Source: Psilocybe azurescens
Taxonomy: Eukaryota > Basidiomycota > Agaricomycetes > Agaricales > Agrocybaceae
Assembly (NCBI GenBank): GCA_023853785.1
Contig: JAJIRX010000025.1
Location: 1 to 41,296, forward strand
Direction: 5' to 3'
DNA: 41,296 bases
Below the pieces are notes generated by a model, which saw only the letters and a list, made by a program, of their open reading frames with translations, searched no databases and had not been told where the DNA came from. A program made the position numbers and the translations under genes. Positions 33,331-41,296 of the stretch are shown in pieces; position 1 is the stretch's first letter, and each line of letters opens with the position of its first letter.

Positions 33331-34427
33331 AAGATTCTATTCAAGCCAGTCTATGGAAAGATAGCTTCAATCCAGAGATATCAACCTGGGAAGAAGTGCT
33401 CACCAAAGCTCAGATTATTGAAATCTCAGAAAGCGTTTATTCAGGACGAAATCGTCATGGGAAAGGTGGAGGAATGATCCCTCCATCAAGCATGAATAAT
33501 TCTGGAGGATATTATAACTCCAAGAAACATAACTCGAGCAAGAATAGCTCAAGTAAAGGGACATCTCATGCATCTCCTCATGGCGGTAACGCTCAAGCCA
33601 ACGGGTCGAAACAGAGATCACATTCATCTAAACCAAGCAATAGCCGGGACCATTCACGATCTAATTCCAAGTTTAATAAAGATCATAAAATCGCCAGTCC
33701 TTTCGGACAAGGAGCTTGCAGAACGGAGGCGGAAGGACGTTGCTTCCGTTGCAATGAAACTGGACATCTGAAGCGAAATTGTCCGCAGGGAGCGTCCGTA
33801 AAATGGTCTGGAAACAAGCCACCAGGAGTACCTAACTTCAACATGGAAATAAGCGCTGATGATCAGCACTCTGAGCTCTCAGTTGAAGTACTGGAAGAAT
33901 TACCGCTTGGGTCAATGTCTTATTCAGTACATAATCAGCTAGATCAGGCATTGTTTCGAGACCTTCCTGAGCCAGAATGGCGTCAGTGGAGGCCCGACTA
34001 TCCTCGAAAAGAATTGGGATATGCACCTGGTATCATGGGGCAATATATCTTAAATGAGATGCAACCTTATCCAGAGGATGCACGGTTTATGGATCAAGTA
34101 TATTCTGATAATTTTCCATTGGAAGATCGGTTCAGGATCTACCAGTTAGACAATGGTCTACTGCGATTTAAACCATATTTAATCGTATCAGATGATCTAA
34201 CTGGGTTCCAGGTCAAGTTATCACGATCTCAATTGGAGAATCCGCACTTCGATATTGCAAGATGGTATATTCAGAAGCGCCGCTCATTTCAATTTACCTG
34301 CGATCACCCCGGATTGGACTGGAGTGGAGCATCGTATGGGCTCAGCTTGGGCAGAGGTCGGACGATTTTTACTTGCGGATGGAATTACTTCCAGCTATCC
34401 AAACATGACGCCAGATATGCACCATGA
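33306..34427 (+). CDS. gag: gag C-terminus with zinc knuckle and first repeated module
   Basis: This frame holds the end of the capsid, a Ser/Asn/His-rich linker, and a canonical CX2CX4HX4C zinc knuckle, CFRCNETGHLKRNC, at nt 33741-33782 (nucleocapsid, RNA binding). After it comes a region not usual in Ty3/gypsy gag, with the first copy of a repeated module (34128-34280). The frame continues at 34255-34611 and then 34589-36421 by frame changes, so the breaks are internal to one polyprotein. Confidence 0.85.
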   Translation: MYSLWNGLKDSIQASLWKDSFNPEISTWEEVLTKAQIIEISESVYSGRNRHGKGGGMIPPSSMNNSGGYYNSKKHNSSKNSSSKGTSHASPHGGNAQANGSKQRSHSSKPSNSRDHSRSNSKFNKDHKIASPFGQGACRTEAEGRCFRCNETGHLKRNCPQGASVKWSGNKPPGVPNFNMEISADDQHSELSVEVLEELPLGSMSYSVHNQLDQALFRDLPEPEWRQWRPDYPRKELGYAPGIMGQYILNEMQPYPEDARFMDQVYSDNFPLEDRFRIYQLDNGLLRFKPYLIVSDDLTGFQVKLSRSQLENPHFDIARWYIQKRRSFQFTCDHPGLDWSGASYGLSLGRGRTIFTCGWNYFQLSKHDARYAP

Positions 34428-35526
34428 AGATCGGTTCTGGATAGGCCCTTCTCCAGAATCCGATGATTTCTATTTAATTGAGGATCATGACCTTGATCTA
34501 CGTACATCAATATCAAAGTCTTGTCTTGAGAATGACCATATCAATCTGGTAGAATGGTATAATAAGGAGCTTACACGATCAGGGAATTATGCAATGCTAT
34601 ATGAGGGATAGGGACATTCCCTACCTGGAAGACGTCTATCAGCTATCAATCATTCACCCTGAACCGGATGAACCAGAGTATGACGACTTACCAGATCTAC
34701 AATCAGTGTCAGAGTCAGATTTTAATGAGTACGAAGAAATACCTGATTTACAGATGATGTCCACATCGGACTCAGTTGCAGATACGGAGGAGCACTCACC
34801 AATATATGAATCAAGAGATACTCATAATGAAAATGATGTGATTAGGATTAGGTTCCGGCGTGCTGCGATGCAAGCACCTCCACCAACACCAGAAGATCAT
34901 GATCTAGAAGAGGACGAGATATCTGAATTGTCCCTTGACGACATGGATCACGAAGGCTGGGGAAAGGTTGGAGATTCCCTGGGAGATCGAATGATTGAAA
35001 TACTGAATCAGCATCCTGAGTATCCTGGAGATGAAGATCATTCCATACACCCAACACACTGGGAAGGTCTGCCTCGATTCGAAATTCATAGGGATACCAG
35101 ATTCGGATTCTATGAGTTGTTTGACCGACGACGAGGTATGGAGGTCTGTATTCATGCTGCCCGATTGCGTCATGAATTATTTTCAGTCACCAAATGGTAT
35201 GCCGAGCTCTGCGCTCTTAAAGCTAGGCTACCACATCCCTACCGTGTAGTCAGCTTCTGGATGCGTCGACATCAATACCATGAAACTATTATGGGAACTG
35301 TGCGTGAAGAACGAGCTCAGCGGCTGCTTGAGCTAGGATCACCTTATGATCACGAAGCAGAAGATTTCGAACCATTTGCTACACGTTTCCGTGTAGAATC
35401 AAGTGTCTTTGAACCCCATCACTTAATTATCTATGATGGGTTCAGAGATTTGCGATCTTATCTGTCCAACGAGCTTATGGAGAACCCAGAATTTAATATT
35501 ATTCATTGGTATCAGTTCAGACTTCT
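34128..35526 (+). repeat. Four degenerate copies of a protein module between gag and protease
   Basis: Copies at 34128-34280, 34432-34572, 35075-35209 and 35384-35526 each begin R-F-x-(I/V), have a central aromatic/Asp patch, and end in (E/H)N/L...-W-Y. Examples are LENPHFDIARWY, LENDHINLVEWY and MENPEFNIIHWY. A preceding helical part with ILN or LL and a Tyr-Pro is also recognisable, so the full unit is about 100 residues. Start-to-start spacings are 304, 643 and 309 bp; the large gap could hide a lost fifth copy. I do not know the fold. Confidence 0.65.
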
Positions 35527-36421
35527 GCAACATGATATGAAGGACTATTTCATTGATTCCGATGATGGGGACGATGATTCCGATGGTTCAGATGACTCTT
35601 CTGATGATTTTCCGAGCATGGCATCAGTGGCTGCCAATCAAAATCGATGGGAGGAAATTCTACCATATGTGCAGGATTTAATTCATGAGAAGGTTGACCC
35701 CATTCAACGGATGCAGACAGAGCTTAATGGAATACAAGTTGATCGCAGGAAATATCCTGCAGTACAGCGAACAGCTGCAGTTGTCAAAGACAAGGCTAGA
35801 GTCTTGCCTAAACCTGTAGTAATTACGGTGCAGATTAATGGAAACCCTGTCCGGGCATTAATAGATTCAGGCTCACTGGGAGACTTTATGTCGTCCACAG
35901 TAGCTGATCAACTCAAATTGCGTTGTGAGAAACTCGATGAATCCCTGTCATTGCAGCTTGCAGTGCAAGGTTCTCGTTCTAAAATTAATTCCAGAACAAG
36001 ATGCCGCTTCCAATATCAAAAGATTGATGAGGAACGTACCTTCGACATAATTAATTTAAATAACTATGATGTAATTTTGGGTACGCCATGGATGTACCAA
36101 CATCAAGTTTGTATTGGGCTGAATCCAGCTCGGGTTGTAATTGGAAGCAACATCGCCATTGCCATTAAATCAGGAGTGGATACTAAATTACTTTCCCAAG
36201 CCATATCCTTGGGAACAGATGAGCTTGAAATGGCACGAGAAGAATTGCGCAAGTATGTGGAACCATTATGCAAAGAAGTAGGAGACACTGAACTACCTCC
36301 ATTCCGAGCAATTAACCATACTATTCCACTGATAGATGTGAATAAAACATATCCATGGCGGCCATCACGATGCCCTGAAGCTTTCCGAGCTCAATGGGCT
36401 GAAAACGCGATGCTTATTTGA
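34589..36421 (+). CDS. pol: pol N-terminus: acidic region and aspartic protease
   Basis: This is the longest intact frame of the element (610 codons). The first 370 residues contain acidic stretches and modules three and four. The retropepsin-like protease lies at about 35812-36165, with the catalytic triad in ALIDSGSLGDFMS (Asp-Ser-Gly at 35864-35872) and the later hydrophobic motif YDVILGTPWM. It would cleave the Gag-Pol polyprotein. The frame ends at a TGA at the protease-RT junction (AENAMLI then stop); RT resumes one frame over at 36418. Confidence 0.85.
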   Translation: MQCYMRDRDIPYLEDVYQLSIIHPEPDEPEYDDLPDLQSVSESDFNEYEEIPDLQMMSTSDSVADTEEHSPIYESRDTHNENDVIRIRFRRAAMQAPPPTPEDHDLEEDEISELSLDDMDHEGWGKVGDSLGDRMIEILNQHPEYPGDEDHSIHPTHWEGLPRFEIHRDTRFGFYELFDRRRGMEVCIHAARLRHELFSVTKWYAELCALKARLPHPYRVVSFWMRRHQYHETIMGTVREERAQRLLELGSPYDHEAEDFEPFATRFRVESSVFEPHHLIIYDGFRDLRSYLSNELMENPEFNIIHWYQFRLLQHDMKDYFIDSDDGDDDSDGSDDSSDDFPSMASVAANQNRWEEILPYVQDLIHEKVDPIQRMQTELNGIQVDRRKYPAVQRTAAVVKDKARVLPKPVVITVQINGNPVRALIDSGSLGDFMSSTVADQLKLRCEKLDESLSLQLAVQGSRSKINSRTRCRFQYQKIDEERTFDIINLNNYDVILGTPWMYQHQVCIGLNPARVVIGSNIAIAIKSGVDTKLLSQAISLGTDELEMAREELRKYVEPLCKEVGDTELPPFRAINHTIPLIDVNKTYPWRPSRCPEAFRAQWAENAMLI

Positions 36422-37061
36422 AATCAGGAAGATGGAAAATTACTGCAGGGAACACTGTGCCTATGCTTCTGATTCCGAAGCCATGCAAAGATGGAAAGCC
36501 GGCTGAGCTTCGCACTGTGGTAGATCTGCGAGAACGTAACAAAAATACCCAAAAATTAACTTCACCTCTTCCTGATATGGAGGGGATGCTTGGAGGGCGT
36601 GTTGTCATCCATTTAGATCCTCTTTGGATATGAAAAGTGCATATGAGCAGATCCATATTATTCCTGAGCACGTGGAGCGCTCTACAGTCACAACTCCAGA
36701 TGGCAACATGGTTAGCCAAGTAATTCAGATTGAGCGCGAAAATGCTCCTGCTACTTACCAGGCCTTGATGAACCATTTGTTCTCTTCGTACATTGGGGTG
36801 TTTATGGACATTTATTTGGATGACATTGTTATCTATTCCGATACTCTGGCAGATCATATCAAACATGTCAAGATGATCATTGATATTTTGAGGAGAGAAA
36901 AGCTCTACTTGAGTAAAAGTAAATTGCACTTCTTAGCATCAGAATTAAAGCTATTAGGTCGTATAATTGATGATAATGGTATTCGAATGGATGCTGCAAA
37001 GGTAGACACTGTTATTGCCTGGAAAACTCCCACCAACCGAGACCTGCTCCGTGGTTTTTAG
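36418..37061 (+). pseudogene. pol: Reverse transcriptase, frameshifted
   Basis: The first part (36418-36633) has VPMLLIPKP and ELRTVVDLRERNKNT, RT motifs 1-2. The second (36624-37061) has MDMKSAYEQIHI, ATYQALMNHLFS and the catalytic FMDIYLDD box (YLDD at 36813-36824), then KLHFLASELKLLG. They join by a frame change near 36620. The second part ends at TAG after LLRGF because a T run at 37055-37059 has five bases; six would continue into the expected LGSVGYL. The interval 37060-37181 has further small indels. The catalytic aspartates are intact. Confidence 0.9.
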
Positions 37062-37181
37062 GGTCAGTAGGGTATCTCAGATGATGCCAGGAGTGCGTAT
37101 TCCCATGGGCATTTTGTCTGCTCTAACCGGTGACACAGTACCGTTTAGATGGAGTTACACGGAACAACGTGAGCCTTTAAG

Positions 37182-38182
37182 ATGCTAAGTCACTTAGTCC
37201 AGCAGGCTCGAGACCATCATAGAGTACCTTTGGATTATTCAGCTTCTGCTGAACCCATTTGGATGGTCACCGATGGATGTGCCACTGGGATCTCCGGATT
37301 AATCAGTCAGGGTTCAAACTGGAAAACTGCGAAAATTGCTGCATTTTATTCTGCGAAATTGAATGCTGCACAACAAAATTACCCAGTACATGAGATAGAA
37401 ATGCTGGGTGGGATTGAAACTATGCTTCGTCATCGAGATTTACTGCAAGGAGCAAAATTTAAATGGGTTACAGACCATAAGGGACTAACTCACCTACTCA
37501 ATCAGAAAAATTTATCAGTCAAGCCCGTTGGATTGAAAAAATCTCGTCATTTGATTTTGAAGTTATGTATGTGCCTGGTACTGAAAATGTGGTGGCAGAT
37601 GCACTCTCACGTATCTATTCAAATGATGCACCAGGGACTGTGCGATCACGGAGTGAATATACCTACCATGATGTGGTGGATGACGATATGGGCATTAGTC
37701 TTGAGACATTACCTATACTGGCCGGGCTAGAAGCTCAAGCCGCAGTTCCAAAAAAGTTGCGTAAAACATTACCAGGTGCAGAAACTGGCCGGCCTGAAAC
37801 ATCCAAGGAATTTGCTGCTCGGATGCGTGATAGGTTCGTTCTTATCGGACCTAGAGAACGAACGGAGGGCGAGGGTACAGACAGAAACTCTACAGCACAA
37901 ACAGACATTGGAAAAAATACAAGTCCACGTCTCACGATTCGGATAAAACCGAAGCGTACTGAGCCATTACCAGAGGAGCCTAACTCGGATACAGTGCCAA
38001 GTCCGGCACAAGAGCCTTCATTCAATGCACACTCACACCATAATGATATTCCCCTTGTGCAATTAGCATCTTCAGGGACTGGAGGCATTGATTTCATCGA
38101 AGAGATCAAGAAGAAGTATAAGGAAGATTCCTTCTTTGATACTGTACTGAAGAATGCCGGTCAATTCAGGAACTTGAAGTAG
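37182..38182 (+). pseudogene. pol: RNase H domain and linker, frameshifted
   Basis: The frame from 37182 contains the RNase H core with PIWMVTDGCATGISG (first Asp), PVHEIEMLGGIETM (Glu) and FKWVTDHKGLTHLL (Asp); it removes RNA from the RNA-DNA hybrid. Around 37540 the sense shifts to the frame 37565-38182, which starts YVPGTENVVADALSRI, the conserved end of Ty3/gypsy RNase H. A charged linker of about 150 residues leads into integrase. Confidence 0.88.
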
Positions 38183-38934
38183 AAGATGGTATAATCTATC
38201 TAAAAGAAAGAGGGAATAAGCTGCTATGTATTCCCAAGTGTATTATACAAGGAAGGAGTGCACGAGAGATTATTATTTCCGAAGCTCATTCACTACTGGC
38301 ACACTTAGGTGCCGCAAAAACATTGGATTATTTGAGAGACCATGTATGGTGGAAGGACATTGTACCGGACACTAAGGACTATTGCGAGACATGCATGACA
38401 TGCAGGCGCAGTAAGCCAACAAATCAGAAGCCATATGGGTTATTAAATTCACTTCCTATCCCTGGAAGACCATGGGAATCGATTGGCATGGATTTTGTAG
38501 GACCACTGCCGGAATCAAGTAATCGCGACAGTAGTTTTGATTCAATCACTGTGGTGATATGTCTACTTACAGGAATGGTCCACTTGATCCCCAGTCGGAC
38601 TAATTATAATGCACGACAAATGGCCGAGCTCATGTTTGAAGAGATCTACAAGCTTCATGGTCTGCCGAAGAACATTATTTCTGACCGAGATGTTCTATTT
38701 ACAAGTACATTCTGGAGAAGATTGCATCAGTTACTTGGAACTAAACTAAGGATGTCTAGTGCCTATCATCCCCAGACGGATGGATCCACGGAACGGGCCA
38801 ATAGGACAGTAACTCAGATGCTCAGACAGTGTATCAATGCAAAGCAGACTGATTGGGTGGCAAAGCTACCTGCAATCGAGTTCGCCATTAATTCCGCTCG
38901 TTCGGAAAGCACAGGATACGCTCCATTCTTTTGA
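38183..38934 (+). CDS. pol: Integrase: HHCC zinc finger and catalytic core
   Basis: Coding sense runs from about 38190 (EDGIIYLKERG). The zinc-binding HHCC motif is EAHSLLAHLG plus CETCMTC. The core has the D,D(35)E triad: Asp in GMDFVGPLP (38491-38493), Asp in ISDRDVLFTS (38683-38685) and Glu in DGSTERANR (38791-38793), exactly 35 residues between the last two. It inserts the cDNA into the host genome. The frame ends at TGA 38932-38934 after YAPFF; a T run of four at 38929-38932 would read on into LNTG with five. Confidence 0.92.
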
Positions 38935-39872
38935 ACACCGGTAGCATGCCGAGGTCTATGCTGTGGAATTCGGCACCTTCGACAGAGTTCCCAGCCATTC
39001 GCAACTTCGCATTACAGAAGAAATTGGCTCTAATGACAGCTCACGATAGTATTCTCGCGGCACGAGTCAAACAAACCAGGAACGCTAACCGAAGGAGACA
39101 AAATTCCCCATTTGCAGAGGGAGATCTGGTCTATCTCTCAACAAAGAACATATCGTTCCCGAAAGGTCTGGCCCGTAAACTAATCCCTAAGTTCATTGGG
39201 CCATACAAGATCCTGAAAGACTTCCAGAACCACTCGTTTAGGCTCGACCTGCCTACGCCAATGAAACAACGAGGGATACATGATGTCTTTCATTCGTCCT
39301 TACTTCGGATACACCTCCCGAACGACGACCGACTGTTCCCGGGCAGGCTGGATTCACAAATTACGTTAGAATCGGAAGCCGCAGGGGAATGGGCAGTAGA
39401 AAGTATCCTATCACACTATGGAAAAGGAGAAGACGCGTTATTTGAAGTCAAATGGACTACCGGAGACATCACCTGGATGCCGTACTTCCAGTTAACAGAT
39501 CTACAAGCATTGAACGCCTACTTCGAAGTACTTGGCATATCAGCAATTGCAGAATTAGGAGTCGGAAAAGGAACACCACCTGGAAACGATCCCCAAATCT
39601 TTGTGGGCAGTATATCCCCGTTTCATACCTCCAAAACCGTTATAACAAGCGGTCCTCCTCTTCCCACATTCCATTCCACTCCCTTGACACACTCTACTTC
39701 CCTTCCTACGGTACTCCCTTCATTAGACCCTGCTACACCACTTTCCGAATGCCTCGTCAGTCGAAACACGGCACAAAACCAGCTCCACCTACACTTCGTA
39801 CGGTCCGCCATCCAAATATCAAACGCGTCGCTCCCACTCTATTTATCATCACGGACAACAGTGATCCTTTAG
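38931..39872 (+). CDS. pol: Integrase C-terminus with GPY/F module and chromodomain
   Basis: The sequence continues the integrase with QKKLALMTAHDSILAARV and the GPY/F-like module KFIGPYKILKDF, then VFHSSLLRIH. A chromodomain follows at 39387-39536: EWAVESILSHYGKG, ALFEVKWTTGD and ITWMPYFQLTDL. Chromodomains of chromoviruses bind modified histone tails and steer insertion, often to heterochromatin. The frame runs past the chromodomain with Ser/Thr/Pro-rich sequence to 39872, overlapping the next ORF by 124 bp. Confidence 0.9.
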   Translation: MNTGSMPRSMLWNSAPSTEFPAIRNFALQKKLALMTAHDSILAARVKQTRNANRRRQNSPFAEGDLVYLSTKNISFPKGLARKLIPKFIGPYKILKDFQNHSFRLDLPTPMKQRGIHDVFHSSLLRIHLPNDDRLFPGRLDSQITLESEAAGEWAVESILSHYGKGEDALFEVKWTTGDITWMPYFQLTDLQALNAYFEVLGISAIAELGVGKGTPPGNDPQIFVGSISPFHTSKTVITSGPPLPTFHSTPLTHSTSLPTVLPSLDPATPLSECLVSRNTAQNQLHLHFVRSAIQISNASLPLYLSSRTTVIL

Positions 39873-40474
39873 ATGTAATCACTCACCTTTACTCTGCTGC
39901 CGAGATTGGGCTTTGCATAGACACGGACGCCGAACTTCGAGCTGCAACATCAGTTGAAGACGCACTCACCCTTTCCCGTCCTGCCGGATATGACTTCCTT
40001 GCCCGTGTCTACAATGCCCATGCAACTACCCCTGCTCGCTTTGCCTATATGGAACTCCTCGGCGACTACGAGTCCAAGGATTACGATCTGGTCACGGATG
40101 GAAGACCCATGAACATCGACATCTGGCACATCACTCCTACCGAATGCGGACTCGCCACTGGACCACTGGACGACACGGACTCCATGCAAGCGATGTCAGA
40201 TCTGATGAAGGAACATATTCAACGCAGTCATCGTCAGAAGAGGAATCGGGAAGCGCAGATTGAACAACGGAAGACTCGCCGAATGGTTAAGCAACATTCC
40301 GAAGCCTTGAAGAACGCATTCAAACGTAGCGCATCTCATGCTCATGCTTCCGGGTCCCGTCACCAGTCCAAACACAAGTCGAACGAAGACCATGTCATGG
40401 AGCAAACCCTCGATCGCGAAACTACTCCTTTGGACGAGCACCACGATTTCGACGACATCACTCGTGAGGAGTAG
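39749..40474 (+). CDS. Third ORF of the chromovirus, unknown function
   Basis: It is a 241-codon frame from ATG 39749, starting MPRQSKHGTKPAPP. The first half is globular in character (LFIITDNSDPLDVITHLYSA, FLARVYNAHATTPARFAYME, NIDIWHITP); the second half is strongly basic and helical (EHIQRSHRQKRNREAQIEQR) with a His/Ser-rich and then acidic end. No signal peptide or membrane segment is visible, so although it sits where env would be, it is not envelope-like. It lies in a different frame from pol and ends 38 bp before the 3' LTR. It has no frame break, unlike gag and pol. Function unknown. Confidence 0.7.
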   Translation: MPRQSKHGTKPAPPTLRTVRHPNIKRVAPTLFIITDNSDPLDVITHLYSAAEIGLCIDTDAELRAATSVEDALTLSRPAGYDFLARVYNAHATTPARFAYMELLGDYESKDYDLVTDGRPMNIDIWHITPTECGLATGPLDDTDSMQAMSDLMKEHIQRSHRQKRNREAQIEQRKTRRMVKQHSEALKNAFKRSASHAHASGSRHQSKHKSNEDHVMEQTLDRETTPLDEHHDFDDITREE

Positions 40475-40502
40475 GAAGAAGAAACATTGTGTCACAATGT
40501 CT

Positions 40503-40512
40503 GGAGGGCGGA
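40503..40512 (+). promoter_or_regulatory. Putative polypurine tract
   Basis: GGAGGGCGGA directly precedes the 3' LTR, the place where plus-strand priming occurs. One pyrimidine interrupts it. Confidence 0.6.
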
Positions 40513-40851
40513 TGTAACGGATCGGTCATCGTGACGCGTACCGTTGACTATTTGTCATACGATTTCTCTGATATCTTTCTTTCCGGTGCCTTGCCTGGAC
40601 TCTTGCACTCGTTATCATACACTCTGCCTGCTGCGGTCGTTCCTTACCTTGATTGTTTCACCTGACTTACACATTCCTTATTATTACCTTTATTTCCATT
40701 AGGACTCTTAGAGTAACTATATAACCTACACCTCTACTCGTTGAGTCCCCAGTGAATTCATAAACGTTAAACCCGTCTCTAGAGTTCCTCTGTGTGCCGA
40801 TTCGCAACCCAGAACGCTTACCAAGCTACTCTGTGTCACCCAATCGTTACA
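40513..40851 (+). repeat. 3' LTR
   Basis: It is 339 bp with no difference seen from 31170-31508. Confidence 0.97.
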
Positions 40852-40856
40852 CGCAC
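40852..40856 (+). repeat. Right 5-bp target duplication (CGCAC)
   Basis: Exact copy of 31165-31169. Confidence 0.95.
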
Positions 40857-41296
40857 ACGACCGCTCACGCCGGAAGCTTGAGTATCGATACCATGGGAGG
40901 TCTGGTTACTCGCGACCTATAGAGATGTCCTATTCTTGCAATCCAGTACCGCTGATGACGCCCCAGAAGGAGCTGTACATCAGTTATCTGTACCAATTGA
41001 TCTTTACGACTGAAGCAAAGACAGGACATGTTGGGAACAAGAAAGTCATCGACCTCAGCTTGTCAGAATTGTAAAACTTGTCGAGAGAATTTTTTTGCCT
41101 CTCCTGGAGAGTGTGCTGCGTCATTCGGTAGATGGCCTTGTATAGGATCAGTATTTTGGGGCATTCGGCTTTCGTGCTTTGTCGAGTCGCTTCGGGGTTG
41201 CCCTTGTCCATGGGGGTGGGAGATATCTTAGAGAATTTATACGGAAATGTTCTCCGGAACCCAAATATTTGACTCGTCCGTCATCGTGATTCAGCT
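40857..41296. other. Host DNA right of the chromovirus
   Basis: This is the continuation of the pre-insertion locus. A plus-strand frame is open from the insertion point to a stop at about 41082 (includes YHGRSGYSRPIEMSYS) but has no recognised homology or start. The window ends before anything can be concluded. Confidence 0.3.

Larger units (their letters stand above)
31170..40851 (+). mobile_element. Full-length Ty3/gypsy chromovirus LTR retrotransposon
   Basis: The element is 9682 bp, bounded by 339-bp LTRs with TGTAAC/GTTACA termini and a perfect CGCAC duplication. The internal order is gag (capsid, zinc knuckle), a repeated-module region, aspartic protease, reverse transcriptase, RNase H, integrase with GPY/F-like module, chromodomain, then a third ORF: the Ty3/gypsy order with a chromovirus-type integrase tail. 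I see no differences between the LTRs, implying recent insertion. The coding region nevertheless changes frame more than ten times, several times at homopolymers. No TGG-starting primer-binding site follows the left LTR (next bases TCTTTTGACGC), so priming is unresolved. The insertion lies upstream of the F-box remnant. Confidence 0.97.

Noticed and set aside
1..41296. CRISPR arrays, rRNA and tRNA genes
   Set aside because: No regularly spaced repeats of CRISPR type, no rRNA core sequences and no convincing tRNA cloverleaf were seen; the genome is fungal.

Overview
The window reads as nuclear DNA of a basidiomycete fungus, most likely an Agaricomycete. The evidence is a set of multi-exon genes with introns mostly 50-140 bp long and GT(A/G)NGT donors, NACHT, Hsp70-like and DUF6593-like proteins of kinds that are abundant in mushroom-forming fungi, and a large Ty3/gypsy chromovirus. 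Assignments rest on motif recognition by eye; no database search was possible.

Layout. Positions 1-8.1 kb are AT-rich and gene-free; they hold a candidate non-autonomous DNA transposon (4017-7671) with 32-bp inverted ends, clusters of a GTCCAGTGGA-type word near both ends and a minisatellite in the middle. Positions 8.1-15.1 kb hold two minus-strand genes: a NACHT/STAND NTPase (8542-11195) and a PWWP-domain chromatin protein with a LEDGF/TFIIS-N-like region (12507-15075). A decayed partial copy of the PWWP gene's penultimate exon lies just below the NACHT gene (about 8170-8500). Positions 15.1-22.5 kb contain degenerate coding-like minus-strand segments, including a diverged tandem duplication, but no gene I can name. 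At 22501-23319 there is a small four-exon plus-strand gene of the DUF6593 type, followed by a minus-strand Hsp70-like pseudogene (about 23.86-26.29 kb).

Positions 26.3-31.2 kb are a nest of insertions: a gag-only copia-type element with two recognisable LTRs (27206-29786), a hAT-type MITE inserted in its leader (28388-28902), a cluster of GACCGGTC words, and a truncated F-box gene. The rest of the window is a full-length Ty3/gypsy chromovirus (31170-40851) with 339-bp LTRs that look identical, a perfect 5-bp target duplication, all pol domains, a chromodomain and a third downstream ORF. Its coding region is broken by many frameshifts.

Two threads run through the window. First, genes and the young transposon share a pattern of single-base length changes in homopolymers; this looks more like consensus error than biology, so the gene models below bridge these sites. 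Second, older repeats differ mainly by transitions, with TG in one copy opposite CA in the other, as expected if an ancestral CpG was methylated and deaminated independently.
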